From an uncultured Christensenella sp. (GTDB taxonomy: Bacteria > Bacillota > Clostridia > Christensenellales > Borkfalkiaceae): a DNA stretch of 64,000 nt. Each line of letters begins with the position of its first letter. Positions within the stretch are counted from its first letter, which is position 1. This document shows positions 43,423 through 52,110 of this stretch, piece after piece. The stretch spans positions 427,857 through 491,856 of the forward strand of contig CAJTOY010000001.1 in assembly GCA_910578195.1 (NCBI GenBank), in the 5' to 3' direction. The position numbers were made by a program, and so were the translations under genes. Under the pieces are notes generated by a model, which was not told the origin of the DNA, made no database searches, and was given only the letters and a program-made list of their open reading frames with translations.

Positions 43423-44153
43423 TCGTGTTTATAATTTTTGCGATATTGTAAGGGTGTGATTTTATATTTTTTCTTGAATTTTTGCTGGAAATGGCTTTGC
43501 GACGCGAACTTGAACAGCGAGGAAATTTCCGCTATGCTTTTATCCGAAAATCTCAGCATCGCCGCCGCGGCTTTCAGCCGCTCGTCCTGAATAAAGGTTT
43601 TTATGCTCACGCCGTAAACCTGCTTGAATTTTCTGCTCAGATACGACGGGTTGTAGCCGCAGTGCTCGGCTACGTCGGGAAGGGTGATTGCCGATTTTAA
43701 GTTGGAGGCGATATAGTCGGTACAGTTCGACAGCTCGTCATAGCGGTCGGCGCCGTTATCGGTTTCCCCGCCGAAACGGTTGCAAAAATCGCGGAACGCC
43801 GTGACGAACAAATGATATACGTCGTCGCCGTCCGAACAGTTTTCGACAAGGCGCATATACATATTTTCAAGCATAATCACCGCCGAACTCTTGTTTCTGC
43901 TCATGACCGTGGCGCGCATATAGCCTAAAATGACTATGAACCCGTTCTTCTGTCTGCGAAGGCTGTCGGTGACGGACACGGCGAAACAACTATGGCTGTA
44001 TTCGCCTGTATACCACTCTTTTGCGAGCTCCTCGTCTTTGAGTAAAACCGCACCGCACAGCTTTTCGAAGTCGCACAGTCTGTAAACCGTTTCGTCGTTG
44101 CTCATAACTGCGCCGTACAGTTTTTCTATTTCTTCTTTTTTACCGTCGGACAT
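43419..44153 (-). CDS. AraC family transcriptional regulator
   Basis: 244 residues. The C-terminal AraC DNA-binding domain (about 140-244) holds both helix-turn-helix units: LPDVAEHCGYNPSYLSRKFK and IAEISSLFKFASQSHFQQKF. The N-terminal 130 residues are a sensor domain I do not recognise, without a cupin signature, containing several Cys. AAGG precedes the start. It is translationally coupled to the repeat lipoprotein, which suggests it controls that gene and perhaps the pectin genes nearby. Confidence 0.88.
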   Translation of the reverse strand: MSDGKKEEIEKLYGAVMSNDETVYRLCDFEKLCGAVLLKDEELAKEWYTGEYSHSCFAVSVTDSLRRQKNGFIVILGYMRATVMSRNKSSAVIMLENMYMRLVENCSDGDDVYHLFVTAFRDFCNRFGGETDNGADRYDELSNCTDYIASNLKSAITLPDVAEHCGYNPSYLSRKFKQVYGVSIKTFIQDERLKAAAAMLRFSDKSIAEISSLFKFASQSHFQQKFKKKYKITPLQYRKNYKHE

Positions 44154-44169
44154 TTTTTCCTTTTAAAAT

Positions 44170-44195
44170 AGGGCAAAGCGGTGTTGCTTTGCCCT
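44170..44195 (-). terminator. Terminator between the Cys-rich gene and araC-type gene
   Basis: AGGGCAAAGC / GCTTTGCCCT stem, loop of 6 nt, with an ATTTT tail on the minus strand. The AraC ribosome binding site begins directly after it, so some readthrough is likely. Confidence 0.65.
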
Positions 44196-44207
44196 TACAA
44201 TGTTAAT

Positions 44208-44639
44208 TTATATCTTTCTTCTTGCAACTGCTATTCTGATTTTACGTTTGACAGGCGCCTCCGCGCGAACCTCGGCGGGTTTTACCTCCGTCGGGAGCGG
44301 CTCGGGTTTCACTTCCGCGGCGACGATGACTTCGGGCTCGGCAGCAGCCGCAACTTCCTCTTGTACTTCTTCCACGGCTTCGACGGGCCTCGCGTCGATT
44401 TCGATATCCATACCGCCCGCTTTCAGCATATTTATGTACGCAACCGCGCACGGGTAAATGCTTGTCTTTTTACAGCCGCGGCAGAAAGGCGCGTACATTC
44501 CGCAGAGGTCAAAGCCGCTTAAAAGACTGTTTTTATATTTGTCTGCGTCGATTACAAGCTGCAATCTTTGCAGATTTTCCTTTGTAAGCTTCTTCGGCAT
44601 TGTATTTAAAAGCTGTAAAGGCGAATTGCTGTCCCACAT
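44208..44639 (-). CDS. Cys-rich N-domain protein with Glu/Ala/Pro tail, unknown function
   Basis: 143 residues, not recognised. The N-terminal 75 residues are globular and hold four Cys in CGMYAPFCRGCKKTSIYPC, plausibly a metal or Fe-S site. Residues about 85-125 are a low-complexity acidic stretch of Glu, Ala, Val and Pro, and the last 12 residues are basic (KRKIRIAVARRK). There is no signal peptide. It has a good promoter and a GGGAG ribosome binding site. The acidic stretch and basic end suggest a nucleic-acid or protein-contact role, which is only inference. Confidence 0.6.
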   Translation of the reverse strand: MWDSNSPLQLLNTMPKKLTKENLQRLQLVIDADKYKNSLLSGFDLCGMYAPFCRGCKKTSIYPCAVAYINMLKAGGMDIEIDARPVEAVEEVQEEVAAAAEPEVIVAAEVKPEPLPTEVKPAEVRAEAPVKRKIRIAVARRKI

Positions 44640-44667
44640 AACGTTTTACTCCCGTATGATTTATTTG

Positions 44668-44696
44668 ATTATACAATATGAAATGCAAAATTTCAA
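44668..44696 (-). promoter_or_regulatory. Promoter of the Cys-rich gene
   Basis: Minus strand TTGAAA (44696-44691), 17 bp, TATAAT (44673-44668), leaving a leader of about 22 nt that contains a GGGAG ribosome binding site. Confidence 0.75.
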
Positions 44697-44705
44697 GTAT
44701 TATCG

Positions 44706-45629
44706 TTATATTTTTTGAACTGTCAGCGAGGAAAGTATTTCCTCGTACTTGTCTTTGCTGAACGAAATGCTGTCGGGCAAGGTGACCGAAGCCGTTCCGC
44801 CCGCGACGCCGCAACGGAGCACTTCCTCCAACGAGCCGCCCTTAATCAGCGCGTTCGACGCCGCCGCGACCATACCGTCGCCCGCGCCTATCGTGGAATT
44901 CATAGCCACGTTTACGCTTTTGCAATAAAAGCTTTTGCTTCCGTCGGTTATCACCGCGCCGTGCTTGCCGAGCGATAAAAGCACACGTTCCGCGCCTTTG
45001 TCTAAAATTTTGCGGCATGCAATAAGCATTTCCTCTTTCGATTTAATTTCGGTTTTTAAGGTTTTTTCAAGCTCGGACAAATTCGGCTTGACGAGGTTTA
45101 CTCCGCACTTTAACGCGTGTTCGAGCCTCTCGCCGTCCGTATCCGCGATTTTAAACGCAGTTTTCGGCGCGGCGCTTAATGCCTTGTAATAAAAATCTAT
45201 TTCCGTACCCTTCGCAAGCCCGCCGGAAATTATTATGCCCTCGCATGTTTTGGAGATATTTGCAATAAGATTCAAAAGCTCGTCTTGCTTTTCAAGGCTC
45301 ACCTCCGGGCTGGATTCGTCTACTTCGGTGAGCATCGAGCGGTGGTCGATAAACTGGTATTTTTCACGGACTCTGCCCTTGTTCCAGACGAATTTATAGG
45401 GCACTCCCTCGCGGTGAAGCTCGTGCTCGAACATGTTGCCGTTTTGTTCGTACATGAAGCCCGTCGCGAATACGTCTGCTTTCAGCCGCGCAAGACCGGT
45501 TGCCACGTTCAGCGCTTTGCCGGTGTAAAAAATTCTTTTGCTTTTTATCTTGTTGGACATTCCCACCCTTAAATAATCGATTTCCATATTGACTTCGATA
45601 CAAGGGTTCGGGCAAACGGTTAATATCAT
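44706..45629 (-). CDS. PfkB-family phosphosugar kinase (1-phosphofructokinase/LacC type)
   Basis: 307 residues. The family makes fructose 1,6-bisphosphate from fructose 1-phosphate (FruK), or the tagatose equivalent (LacC). The N-terminal ILTVCPNPCIEVNMEIDYL and GKALNVATGLARL match that subfamily. The catalytic motif reads GAGDGMVAAA, where GAGDSM is usual. No fructose PTS is encoded here, so the source of fructose 1-phosphate is not evident. It follows pfkA on the same strand, separated by a hairpin. Confidence 0.85.
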   Translation of the reverse strand: MILTVCPNPCIEVNMEIDYLRVGMSNKIKSKRIFYTGKALNVATGLARLKADVFATGFMYEQNGNMFEHELHREGVPYKFVWNKGRVREKYQFIDHRSMLTEVDESSPEVSLEKQDELLNLIANISKTCEGIIISGGLAKGTEIDFYYKALSAAPKTAFKIADTDGERLEHALKCGVNLVKPNLSELEKTLKTEIKSKEEMLIACRKILDKGAERVLLSLGKHGAVITDGSKSFYCKSVNVAMNSTIGAGDGMVAAASNALIKGGSLEEVLRCGVAGGTASVTLPDSISFSKDKYEEILSSLTVQKI

Positions 45630-45652
45630 TTATTCAATTCCTTAAAATTATT

Positions 45653-45676
45653 AAAAGCCGCAAACGGTGCGGCTTT
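45653..45676 (-). terminator. Terminator after pfkA
   Basis: AAAGCCGCA / TGCGGCTTT stem with a TTTTAATAATTTT tail on the minus strand. It is moderate, and the next gene may still receive readthrough. Confidence 0.65.
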
Positions 45677-45685
45677 ACGGAATAC

Positions 45686-46648
45686 TTACATTGAAATCAT
45701 TTGAAGGGTTTCATACAGCTCGTAATTGAATTTCTTTTTCATATTTACGGCTTCTATGATGTCCATATCGATAATTTCGTTTTTGCGTATACCCACCACT
45801 CTGTTGCCGATACCTTCGTTCAGAAGCCTTACGGCTTTGTTTCCGAACTGGGCGGCCAACATTCTGTCCGCCATGGAGGGCGAACCGCCGCGCTGGATAT
45901 GACCTATAGTCGTAGGACGAACCGAATAGGTGGTTACCGATTGAAGCTGCTTTGCAAACTCTTCCGCAGTGCAAACGCCCTCGGCGACTACCACTATATT
46001 CGAGTGTTTGCCGTTCGCGCGCGAACGGTTAATCTTCATGACTATATCGTCCAAATCGAACACGACTTCGGGCACGACTATAATTTCCGCGCCGCTCGCA
46101 ATTCCCGCAAAAAGCGCTATATCGCCGCAGCGTCTGCCCATTACTTCAACAACCGAAATTCTCTCGTGAGAGGTCATGGTGTCGCGAAGCTTGTTGATAA
46201 CGTCGATACAGGTATTTACCGCCGTATCGAAGCCGAGCGTATAGTCCGTATATTCGAGGTCGTTATCGATAGTTCCGGGAATACCTATCGTAGGAATTCC
46301 GTACTCCTCGGAAAGGCACTTTGCGCCTCTGAACGAACCGTCGCCGCCTATAACCACAAGCCCCTCGATACCTCTCGCTTCGAGCGTTTTAACCGCCTTT
46401 CTCTGCCCCGCTTTCGTGAGCATTTCAAGGCACCTTGCAGTCCTCAGCTTCGTGCCGCCGCTTTGCACGATATTCGAAACGGTACGCATTTCCATCTGTA
46501 TCATTTCATCGTCTATAAGACCCTGATACCCGCGTTCGATACCGTATACTTCCATACCGTAATAAAGCGCCGTACGGACAACCGCCCTTATGCATGCGTT
46601 CATACCGGGAGCGTCGCCGCCGCTGGTTAACAAGCCTATTCTTTTCAT
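45686..46648 (-). CDS. pfkA: ATP-dependent 6-phosphofructokinase
   Basis: 320 residues, standard bacterial PfkA length. It phosphorylates fructose 6-phosphate to the 1,6-bisphosphate. Visible motifs: LTSGGDAPGMNACIRAVVR, GGDGSFRGA (ATP site, with Gly-Asp-Gly typical of ATP- rather than PPi-dependent enzymes), PGTIDNDL (catalytic Asp region) and GHIQRGGSPSMADR. It has a GGAGG ribosome binding site and its own promoter downstream of dnaE. It links fructokinase output to Fba and GAPDH. Confidence 0.96.
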   Translation of the reverse strand: MKRIGLLTSGGDAPGMNACIRAVVRTALYYGMEVYGIERGYQGLIDDEMIQMEMRTVSNIVQSGGTKLRTARCLEMLTKAGQRKAVKTLEARGIEGLVVIGGDGSFRGAKCLSEEYGIPTIGIPGTIDNDLEYTDYTLGFDTAVNTCIDVINKLRDTMTSHERISVVEVMGRRCGDIALFAGIASGAEIIVVPEVVFDLDDIVMKINRSRANGKHSNIVVVAEGVCTAEEFAKQLQSVTTYSVRPTTIGHIQRGGSPSMADRMLAAQFGNKAVRLLNEGIGNRVVGIRKNEIIDMDIIEAVNMKKKFNYELYETLQMISM

Positions 46649-46729
46649 AAAAATTCCTCCGCTTGATTTCCGCGGTTCACGCTTGCCCCTCTGCCGCTAT
46701 GAACCTATTTTACATCATTCCCAAATTAT

Positions 46730-46757
46730 ATTATATCATATTACAAATAAAAATCAA
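46730..46757 (-). promoter_or_regulatory. Promoter of pfkA
   Basis: Minus strand TTGATT (46757-46752), 16 bp, TATAAT (46735-46730). A second overlapping TATAAT lies 5 bp further on. It predicts a leader of about 75 nt. Confidence 0.6.
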
Positions 46758-46774
46758 CAGTTTTTCGGAAAATT

Positions 46775-49700
46775 TTATGTTTTATCTACAAACTTAATAT
46801 CTTCCGTGTCGATAAACGCCGACAATTCGGCAAGAAGCCCTCTGCAATAGTTCACGCCGTTTGGCATTTTGTAGCGTTTGCTGCCGCGGACTATCTTGCA
46901 GACCGTGTTGCCCTCGTAGCCCGAAATCATATTAACAAACTCGTCGAAGGTCTCGTCGTCGAGCTTGCCCGCGTTCAGCCAGAGTACGGGTTCGCTTTTT
47001 TTAACCTCCGCACTTTCGCTCCGAATTCCCTCCGCCTCGACGGTTTCTATCTCGTCGACAATAAGTGAAATTCCTTTCTCCGCGTCCACGTCGAGCTTAC
47101 CCTTGACCTTGATTATTTTATCGTTTGCGATATCGCCTTTGCATTTTTCATACACCGCGGGGAAGCACACGCAATCCATACTGCCGTACACGTCCTCGAC
47201 GTTTAAAAACGCCATAAAGCTGCCCGTGCGTTTTGTGGTCGTGCGCCTGAACGAAGCGATTATGCCCGCCATGGATACGCGCATACCGTCGGTAATGCGG
47301 TTATAAGTCCGGTTTCCCTCTTCGTCCTCGACGTAATCGTCGAGATACGAGCAGTCGAAAGTACAGTCGGGGAAAGCGTGCATAAATTTCTCGAACGGGT
47401 GACCCGAAACGTAAACCCCCAGAACCTGCTTCTCTTTCGAAAGCTTTTCGTTCAGCTCGTATTCGGGTATATCGGGATACGTTACTTCGAGGCTTTCCTC
47501 TTCGAGCACGTCGCCGAACAAGCTCATTTGCGCGCTGTTGCGCTGCTTGCTTATTGACTTTGCGCGGTTGCAAAGCTGTTCGTAGACCAGCGCGAGACGT
47601 GAACGGCTCACGCCCATGTCGTCGAACGCACCCGCAAAGATAAGTCCCTCGACAAGCCGCGAATTCAAAACGTTGATACAGCGCGAAATAAAATCGGGGA
47701 AATCCTTGAAGTTTCCGTTTTTGGTTCTCTCCTCGATAATCGTATCGATTACCGCCTGACCCGCGCCTTTTAGCGCGGAAAGCCCGAAACGCACGCCGTC
47801 GTTTTCGACTGTGAAGACGGTTTTACTCTTATTTATGTCGGGCGGAAAAACTTTGTATCCTTTTTCCCTCAAATAGAGTACGTATTTGGTTATTTCGTCA
47901 ATTTTGCTTAAACGGTTATTTAAAAGCGCGCAAATAAATTCCTTGCAATAGTACTTTTTCAACCACGCCGTCTGGTACGCAAGCACGGCGTAAGCAGCGG
48001 CGTGGGATTTGTTGAACGCATACGAAGCAAACCCCTCCATATCGCCGAAAATCTTGTTCGCGACGTCCGCGGCAATGCCGTTGTGCACGCAGCCCTTTAT
48101 CTCGCTTCCGTTGGTATCGCTTATGCCGCCGTTGATAAATTTCTCTTTCTGCGCCATAAGGGTCTTTTTGTCCTTTTTACCCATGGCGCGCCTTACGAGG
48201 TCAGCTTCACCGAGCGAGAAGCCCGCAAGGAACTGGAAAATCTGCATTACCTGTTCCTGATATACGGGAATACCGTAAGTGACTTCCAGAATTTGTTTTT
48301 CCGCCTCGCAGTCGTAAGCTATCGGCTCGATGCCGTGCTTGCGGTTACAGAACGAATCTATAAACTTCATGGGACCGGGGCGGTACAGCGAAACGCCCGC
48401 TATCAAGTCCTCCAAACGGTCGGGCTTCAACTGCTTCATGAAGCGCTTCATGCCGCCCGCTTCGAGCTGGAACACGCCGTCGGTGTCGCCCTCGGAAATA
48501 AGTCCGTACGCGCCCGCGTCCTCATAGCCTATCACGTTGAAATCTATTTCTCTGTTGAAATCTTCGCGAATATAGTCGATACACTTCTTGATATCTGTCA
48601 ACGTCACGAGCGCGAGGAAGTCCATTTTGAGCATGCCGAGCGACTCTATTTCCTTTGCGACGAACTGCGTCGTAATGTCGTCTCCGTTTCTGGAAAGAGG
48701 AACGTTGTCCGCAATTCTCTTCTGACAGATAACTACGCCCGCGGCGTGAATACCCGTCTGGCGGGGCATGCCCTCAATTTTCAGCGCCATATCGATAACG
48801 CGGCGCAACGCGTCGTCGGTCTCGTAAATGTCGCAAAACTCGCTGTTTCTCGCTGCTTTAAGCTCGCCGAGCTTGCCCTCCAAGTCCGCCTTTTTGTCCT
48901 CGTCGGTCTCCGCGTCGAATTTGGACTGAACGCCCGCAATTCTCCGACCTAAAAGGTCGCCTATCGAGGTCTTGCCGTCCATTATCTTGGTAAGCCTGTC
49001 GGTCTCGGAATAGGGCACGCGCATGACCCTTCCGACGTCCTTGATAGAGTTTTTTGCCGCCATTGTGCCGAACGTGACTATCTGACAAACGTTTTCAAAT
49101 CCGTACTTGCGGCGGACGTATTCTATCGTTTCCTCGCGGCGGTCGGTACAGAAGTCGATATCGAAGTCGGGCATGGAAACGCGGTCGGGGTTCAAAAATC
49201 TTTCGAAAAGCAAGTCGTATTGCAGGGGCTCGACGTCGGTTATTCCTATCGAGTACGCGACAATCGAGCTTACGCCCGAGCCTCTACCGGGTCCAACGGG
49301 TATGCCCTGCTCCTTAGACCAGTTAATGAAGTCCCAGACTACGAGATAATAATCGGCATATCCCATGCCGCAGATTATGCCGAGCTCGTACTCGGCGCGG
49401 TCGAGCTCGCGCCGTGTGGGCGTGCCGTAGCGCTTTTTAAGCCCCTCCGCAGTGAGCTTTCTGAGGTATTCCACCGCCGTGCTTCCGTCGGGCGGGGTGT
49501 ACGTCGGGATAAGTGTATTGTCCTTTTCGGGGTAGCCCTTTTTATTGAGGTTGAACGCAGGCTCGGTCACCTTGTCGGCAATAACGCGGGTGTTCGAAAT
49601 CGCCTTCGGAAGGTTAGGAAACAGCGCCGCCATTTCGTCGCCCGTCTTGAAATAAAATTCGTCGGTCGAGAATTTCATTCGTTTGGGGTCGTCGAGCTGC

Positions 49701-50368
49701 TTTTTCATCTGTATGCACATCAGAACGTCCTGCATTTCGGCGTCCTCGCGTTTCAGATAATGCACATCGTTGGTCGCGACAAGCTCGACCCCTATCTCGT
49801 TCGCTAGCTTTATCAAAAGGGGCAGAATTCGCCTTTCTTCCTCTATGCCGTGGTCTTGTATCTCTATGTAGAAGTCATCCTTGAAGATATCCTTCATGTA
49901 AAGCGCAAGTTCCTTCGCGCCGTCGTAGTCGCCCGCAAGCAGCCGTCTCGGAATTCCGCCCGCAAGACATGCGGAAAGGCAAATCACACCTTCGGAGTGC
50001 TCCTTTAAAACCTTATAATCGATTTTCGGCTTATAGTAAAAACCGTCCACGAACGCCATCGAGTCGAGCTGAACGAGGTTTATATAGCCCTTTCTGTTCT
50101 TGGCGAGCAAAATCAAATGCTCGGCAGTGTTCGAAGATTTGTCGTTCATATCTCTGGTAAGATAGAATTCGCAGCCGATTATGTATTTCAGCCCCGCAAC
50201 CGCCGCTTTTTCGGCGAGCTGTAAAGTGCCGTACATGTTGCCGTGGTCGGTAATACAGACGGTATCGATATCGTTCGCCTTGCAGTGCGCTATTAAATTG
50301 TCTATCTTGCACGCGCCGTCAAGCAGCGAGTATTCGGTGTGCAAATGCAAATGTATAAAATCAGTCAT
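46775..50368 (-). CDS. dnaE: DNA polymerase III alpha subunit
   Basis: 1197 residues. It is the replicative or lagging-strand polymerase; Firmicutes also carry PolC, not seen here. An N-terminal PHP domain (LHLHTEYSLLDGACK), the catalytic acidic motif PDFDIDFC near residue 398, GPGRGSGVSSIVAY before it, a helix-hairpin-helix region and a C-terminal OB fold (about 1000-1095) appear in the usual order. It has a GAGGT ribosome binding site and starts 7 bp after whiA. The murB-PHP-whiA-dnaE-pfkA order matches other Clostridia apart from two missing genes. Confidence 0.96.
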   Translation of the reverse strand: MTDFIHLHLHTEYSLLDGACKIDNLIAHCKANDIDTVCITDHGNMYGTLQLAEKAAVAGLKYIIGCEFYLTRDMNDKSSNTAEHLILLAKNRKGYINLVQLDSMAFVDGFYYKPKIDYKVLKEHSEGVICLSACLAGGIPRRLLAGDYDGAKELALYMKDIFKDDFYIEIQDHGIEEERRILPLLIKLANEIGVELVATNDVHYLKREDAEMQDVLMCIQMKKQLDDPKRMKFSTDEFYFKTGDEMAALFPNLPKAISNTRVIADKVTEPAFNLNKKGYPEKDNTLIPTYTPPDGSTAVEYLRKLTAEGLKKRYGTPTRRELDRAEYELGIICGMGYADYYLVVWDFINWSKEQGIPVGPGRGSGVSSIVAYSIGITDVEPLQYDLLFERFLNPDRVSMPDFDIDFCTDRREETIEYVRRKYGFENVCQIVTFGTMAAKNSIKDVGRVMRVPYSETDRLTKIMDGKTSIGDLLGRRIAGVQSKFDAETDEDKKADLEGKLGELKAARNSEFCDIYETDDALRRVIDMALKIEGMPRQTGIHAAGVVICQKRIADNVPLSRNGDDITTQFVAKEIESLGMLKMDFLALVTLTDIKKCIDYIREDFNREIDFNVIGYEDAGAYGLISEGDTDGVFQLEAGGMKRFMKQLKPDRLEDLIAGVSLYRPGPMKFIDSFCNRKHGIEPIAYDCEAEKQILEVTYGIPVYQEQVMQIFQFLAGFSLGEADLVRRAMGKKDKKTLMAQKEKFINGGISDTNGSEIKGCVHNGIAADVANKIFGDMEGFASYAFNKSHAAAYAVLAYQTAWLKKYYCKEFICALLNNRLSKIDEITKYVLYLREKGYKVFPPDINKSKTVFTVENDGVRFGLSALKGAGQAVIDTIIEERTKNGNFKDFPDFISRCINVLNSRLVEGLIFAGAFDDMGVSRSRLALVYEQLCNRAKSISKQRNSAQMSLFGDVLEEESLEVTYPDIPEYELNEKLSKEKQVLGVYVSGHPFEKFMHAFPDCTFDCSYLDDYVEDEEGNRTYNRITDGMRVSMAGIIASFRRTTTKRTGSFMAFLNVEDVYGSMDCVCFPAVYEKCKGDIANDKIIKVKGKLDVDAEKGISLIVDEIETVEAEGIRSESAEVKKSEPVLWLNAGKLDDETFDEFVNMISGYEGNTVCKIVRGSKRYKMPNGVNYCRGLLAELSAFIDTEDIKFVDKT

Positions 50369-50375
50369 GTATACC

Positions 50376-51332
50376 TCAATCCTTCCCCAGCGATTTAGCG
50401 AGTTCGAGAATTCTTCTCATTCTGTGGTTTAAACAGCTTTTCGAAAGGTTCAGTCTCTCCGCAAGCTCCTGCATGGACGCGTTTTTATCCGCAAGCCGCG
50501 CTTCGGCAACGTCGAAAAGCATTTTATCGAGGCTTTGAAGCCCGACCGTGCCCGAAATAATTTCTATTGCGCGGACCTGATTCACCGAGGCCGTAACCGT
50601 CTTGTCTATGTTCGAAACCGAACAGTTGTTGACTCTGTTCGCGTTGTTCGTTCTGTCCTTGATTTCAACAATTTTATTCAGCTTTTCAAGACAGCCGTGC
50701 GCCGAAACAAGGTTTAAAACGTCGGAGATAACCTCCTTGCTTTTGACGTACACGACCGCCGAATCCTTGCGGGATACAAGCTTTGCGAGTATCTCGAAGT
50801 CGCATAAAAGACTGCAAAAATCGCTTGCGGCTATCTTGTTGGAAAACACTATTTCAAGGTGGTAGCCCGTGCGGCTGTAAACTCCCTCTTCGGGAAGTGT
50901 ACAGCTTCCGCCGCCGAGGAACGCGCCCGAAACGTAAGCGGCTTTGCAGCACTCCTTTTCAAGCGGGGTTTCGTCTATGCCGAGGTTTAAAAATGTTTCG
51001 CCGTTTTCCTCGCGGATAATACCGGCTTCCGCCAGCAATTTTTTCGAAAGCGCGCCCACACACTCGAACGTAAGCTTGTCCCGCCCGCTCATTACATCGA
51101 ATTTAGCGCCCGTCACGGTCAGTCTGAGCCCGAACGTGTTTTCGAGTATGTCCGAAATATATTCCGCAGTGCTTTCGTTTTCGGTAATTATTTCGAAGCC
51201 GAAATCGCCGCCGCGCGAAACGACGCTTCCGCTGGTGCGGATAAACGCCGATATAAGCGCAAGGCGGCAACACCTCTCTTCGGGAAGGGACGACGCTATT
51301 TCGTTTTTTATCTCTTCGGTAAAATTCTGCAT
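50376..51332 (-). CDS. whiA: Sporulation/cell-division regulator WhiA
   Basis: 318 residues. WhiA has an N-terminal degenerate LAGLIDADG-homing-endonuclease-like part and a C-terminal helix-turn-helix (LAERLNLSKSCLNHRMRRI); both are visible. In Firmicutes it affects cell division and chromosome segregation. I start it at ATG 51332, whose codon lies 1 bp after the upstream stop (TAA T ATG), rather than at TTG 51362, because MQNFTEEIKNE is the family start. No ribosome binding site is seen, so re-initiation after the PHP gene is likely. Confidence 0.92.
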   Translation of the reverse strand: MQNFTEEIKNEIASSLPEERCCRLALISAFIRTSGSVVSRGGDFGFEIITENESTAEYISDILENTFGLRLTVTGAKFDVMSGRDKLTFECVGALSKKLLAEAGIIREENGETFLNLGIDETPLEKECCKAAYVSGAFLGGGSCTLPEEGVYSRTGYHLEIVFSNKIAASDFCSLLCDFEILAKLVSRKDSAVVYVKSKEVISDVLNLVSAHGCLEKLNKIVEIKDRTNNANRVNNCSVSNIDKTVTASVNQVRAIEIISGTVGLQSLDKMLFDVAEARLADKNASMQELAERLNLSKSCLNHRMRRILELAKSLGKD

Positions 51333-51333
51333 A

Positions 51334-52110
51334 TTATAATTTTTCCGCTTTATATTCGGCAAATCTGAATTTGGGCAGTCTGCCGTCGATATTGTCTATC
51401 TGCTCCAAGGGCACGGAGGCTTGCGCAAGAATTTCTTCGGCAATCTTCGTGTCGCCCACTCTGCTTGCGGAATGCGCGTCGGAGTCAATCACGAACCGCA
51501 CTCCCGTCGCCGCCATCATGTTCAGCTCCTCTGCGGAGACGTGGCGCTTTTTGGTGTTTATCTCTATATATGTGCCGTAGTCCGCGCAGCATTTCGCAAC
51601 CTCTTCCAAGTTACAGCAGCATTTGAAATTTATGTGCGTGATTATGTCTATCGGGTTGTTTTTGATAATGTTGATATACGCCTTGGTGGTGTTCTCGATA
51701 ACCTTGTCCGAAGGTCTGCGCCCGAGCTTGTACGCCGAGTAATTCTTGATAAGAATTTTGTACATATCCGAAAAACTTTTATAGCGCAAAACCTCGTGAA
51801 TTCCGCAGAGGTAAATATCGAAAAACCGCAAGTCGCTTTGCTTCATATCGGTTTCGCCGTCAATGGAAATCAAGTTGCTTTCCATACCCATTAAAACGTT
51901 TATGCCGGTAAGCTTTTTCGCCTCTTCTATCTCGGCGCGAAGCGAAGAAAGCTTCTTGCGTTTCAGCCCGAACAGAATATGATTAAAGCCGTGGTCGGTA
52001 ATCGCAATCTCTTTAAGCCCCTTCGCTTTCGCCGCCACAGCGTTTTCAAGAACGGTGTTTTTACCGTGCGAATAGGGCGTATGGGTATGATAATCCGCTG
52101 TAAGATACAT
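51334..52110 (-). CDS. PHP-domain phosphatase (YcdX/HisJ-like)
   Basis: 258 residues. Metal ligands of the PHP fold are visible: DYHTHTPYSHG at the start, ITDHGFNH near residue 40, MGMESN near residue 75, DIITHINFKC near residue 155 and IDSDAHSASR near residue 212. It probably hydrolyses a small phosphate ester; the substrate is unknown. It has an AGGAG ribosome binding site and lies directly against murB and whiA in one operon. Confidence 0.88.
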   Translation of the reverse strand: MYLTADYHTHTPYSHGKNTVLENAVAAKAKGLKEIAITDHGFNHILFGLKRKKLSSLRAEIEEAKKLTGINVLMGMESNLISIDGETDMKQSDLRFFDIYLCGIHEVLRYKSFSDMYKILIKNYSAYKLGRRPSDKVIENTTKAYINIIKNNPIDIITHINFKCCCNLEEVAKCCADYGTYIEINTKKRHVSAEELNMMAATGVRFVIDSDAHSASRVGDTKIAEEILAQASVPLEQIDNIDGRLPKFRFAEYKAEKL

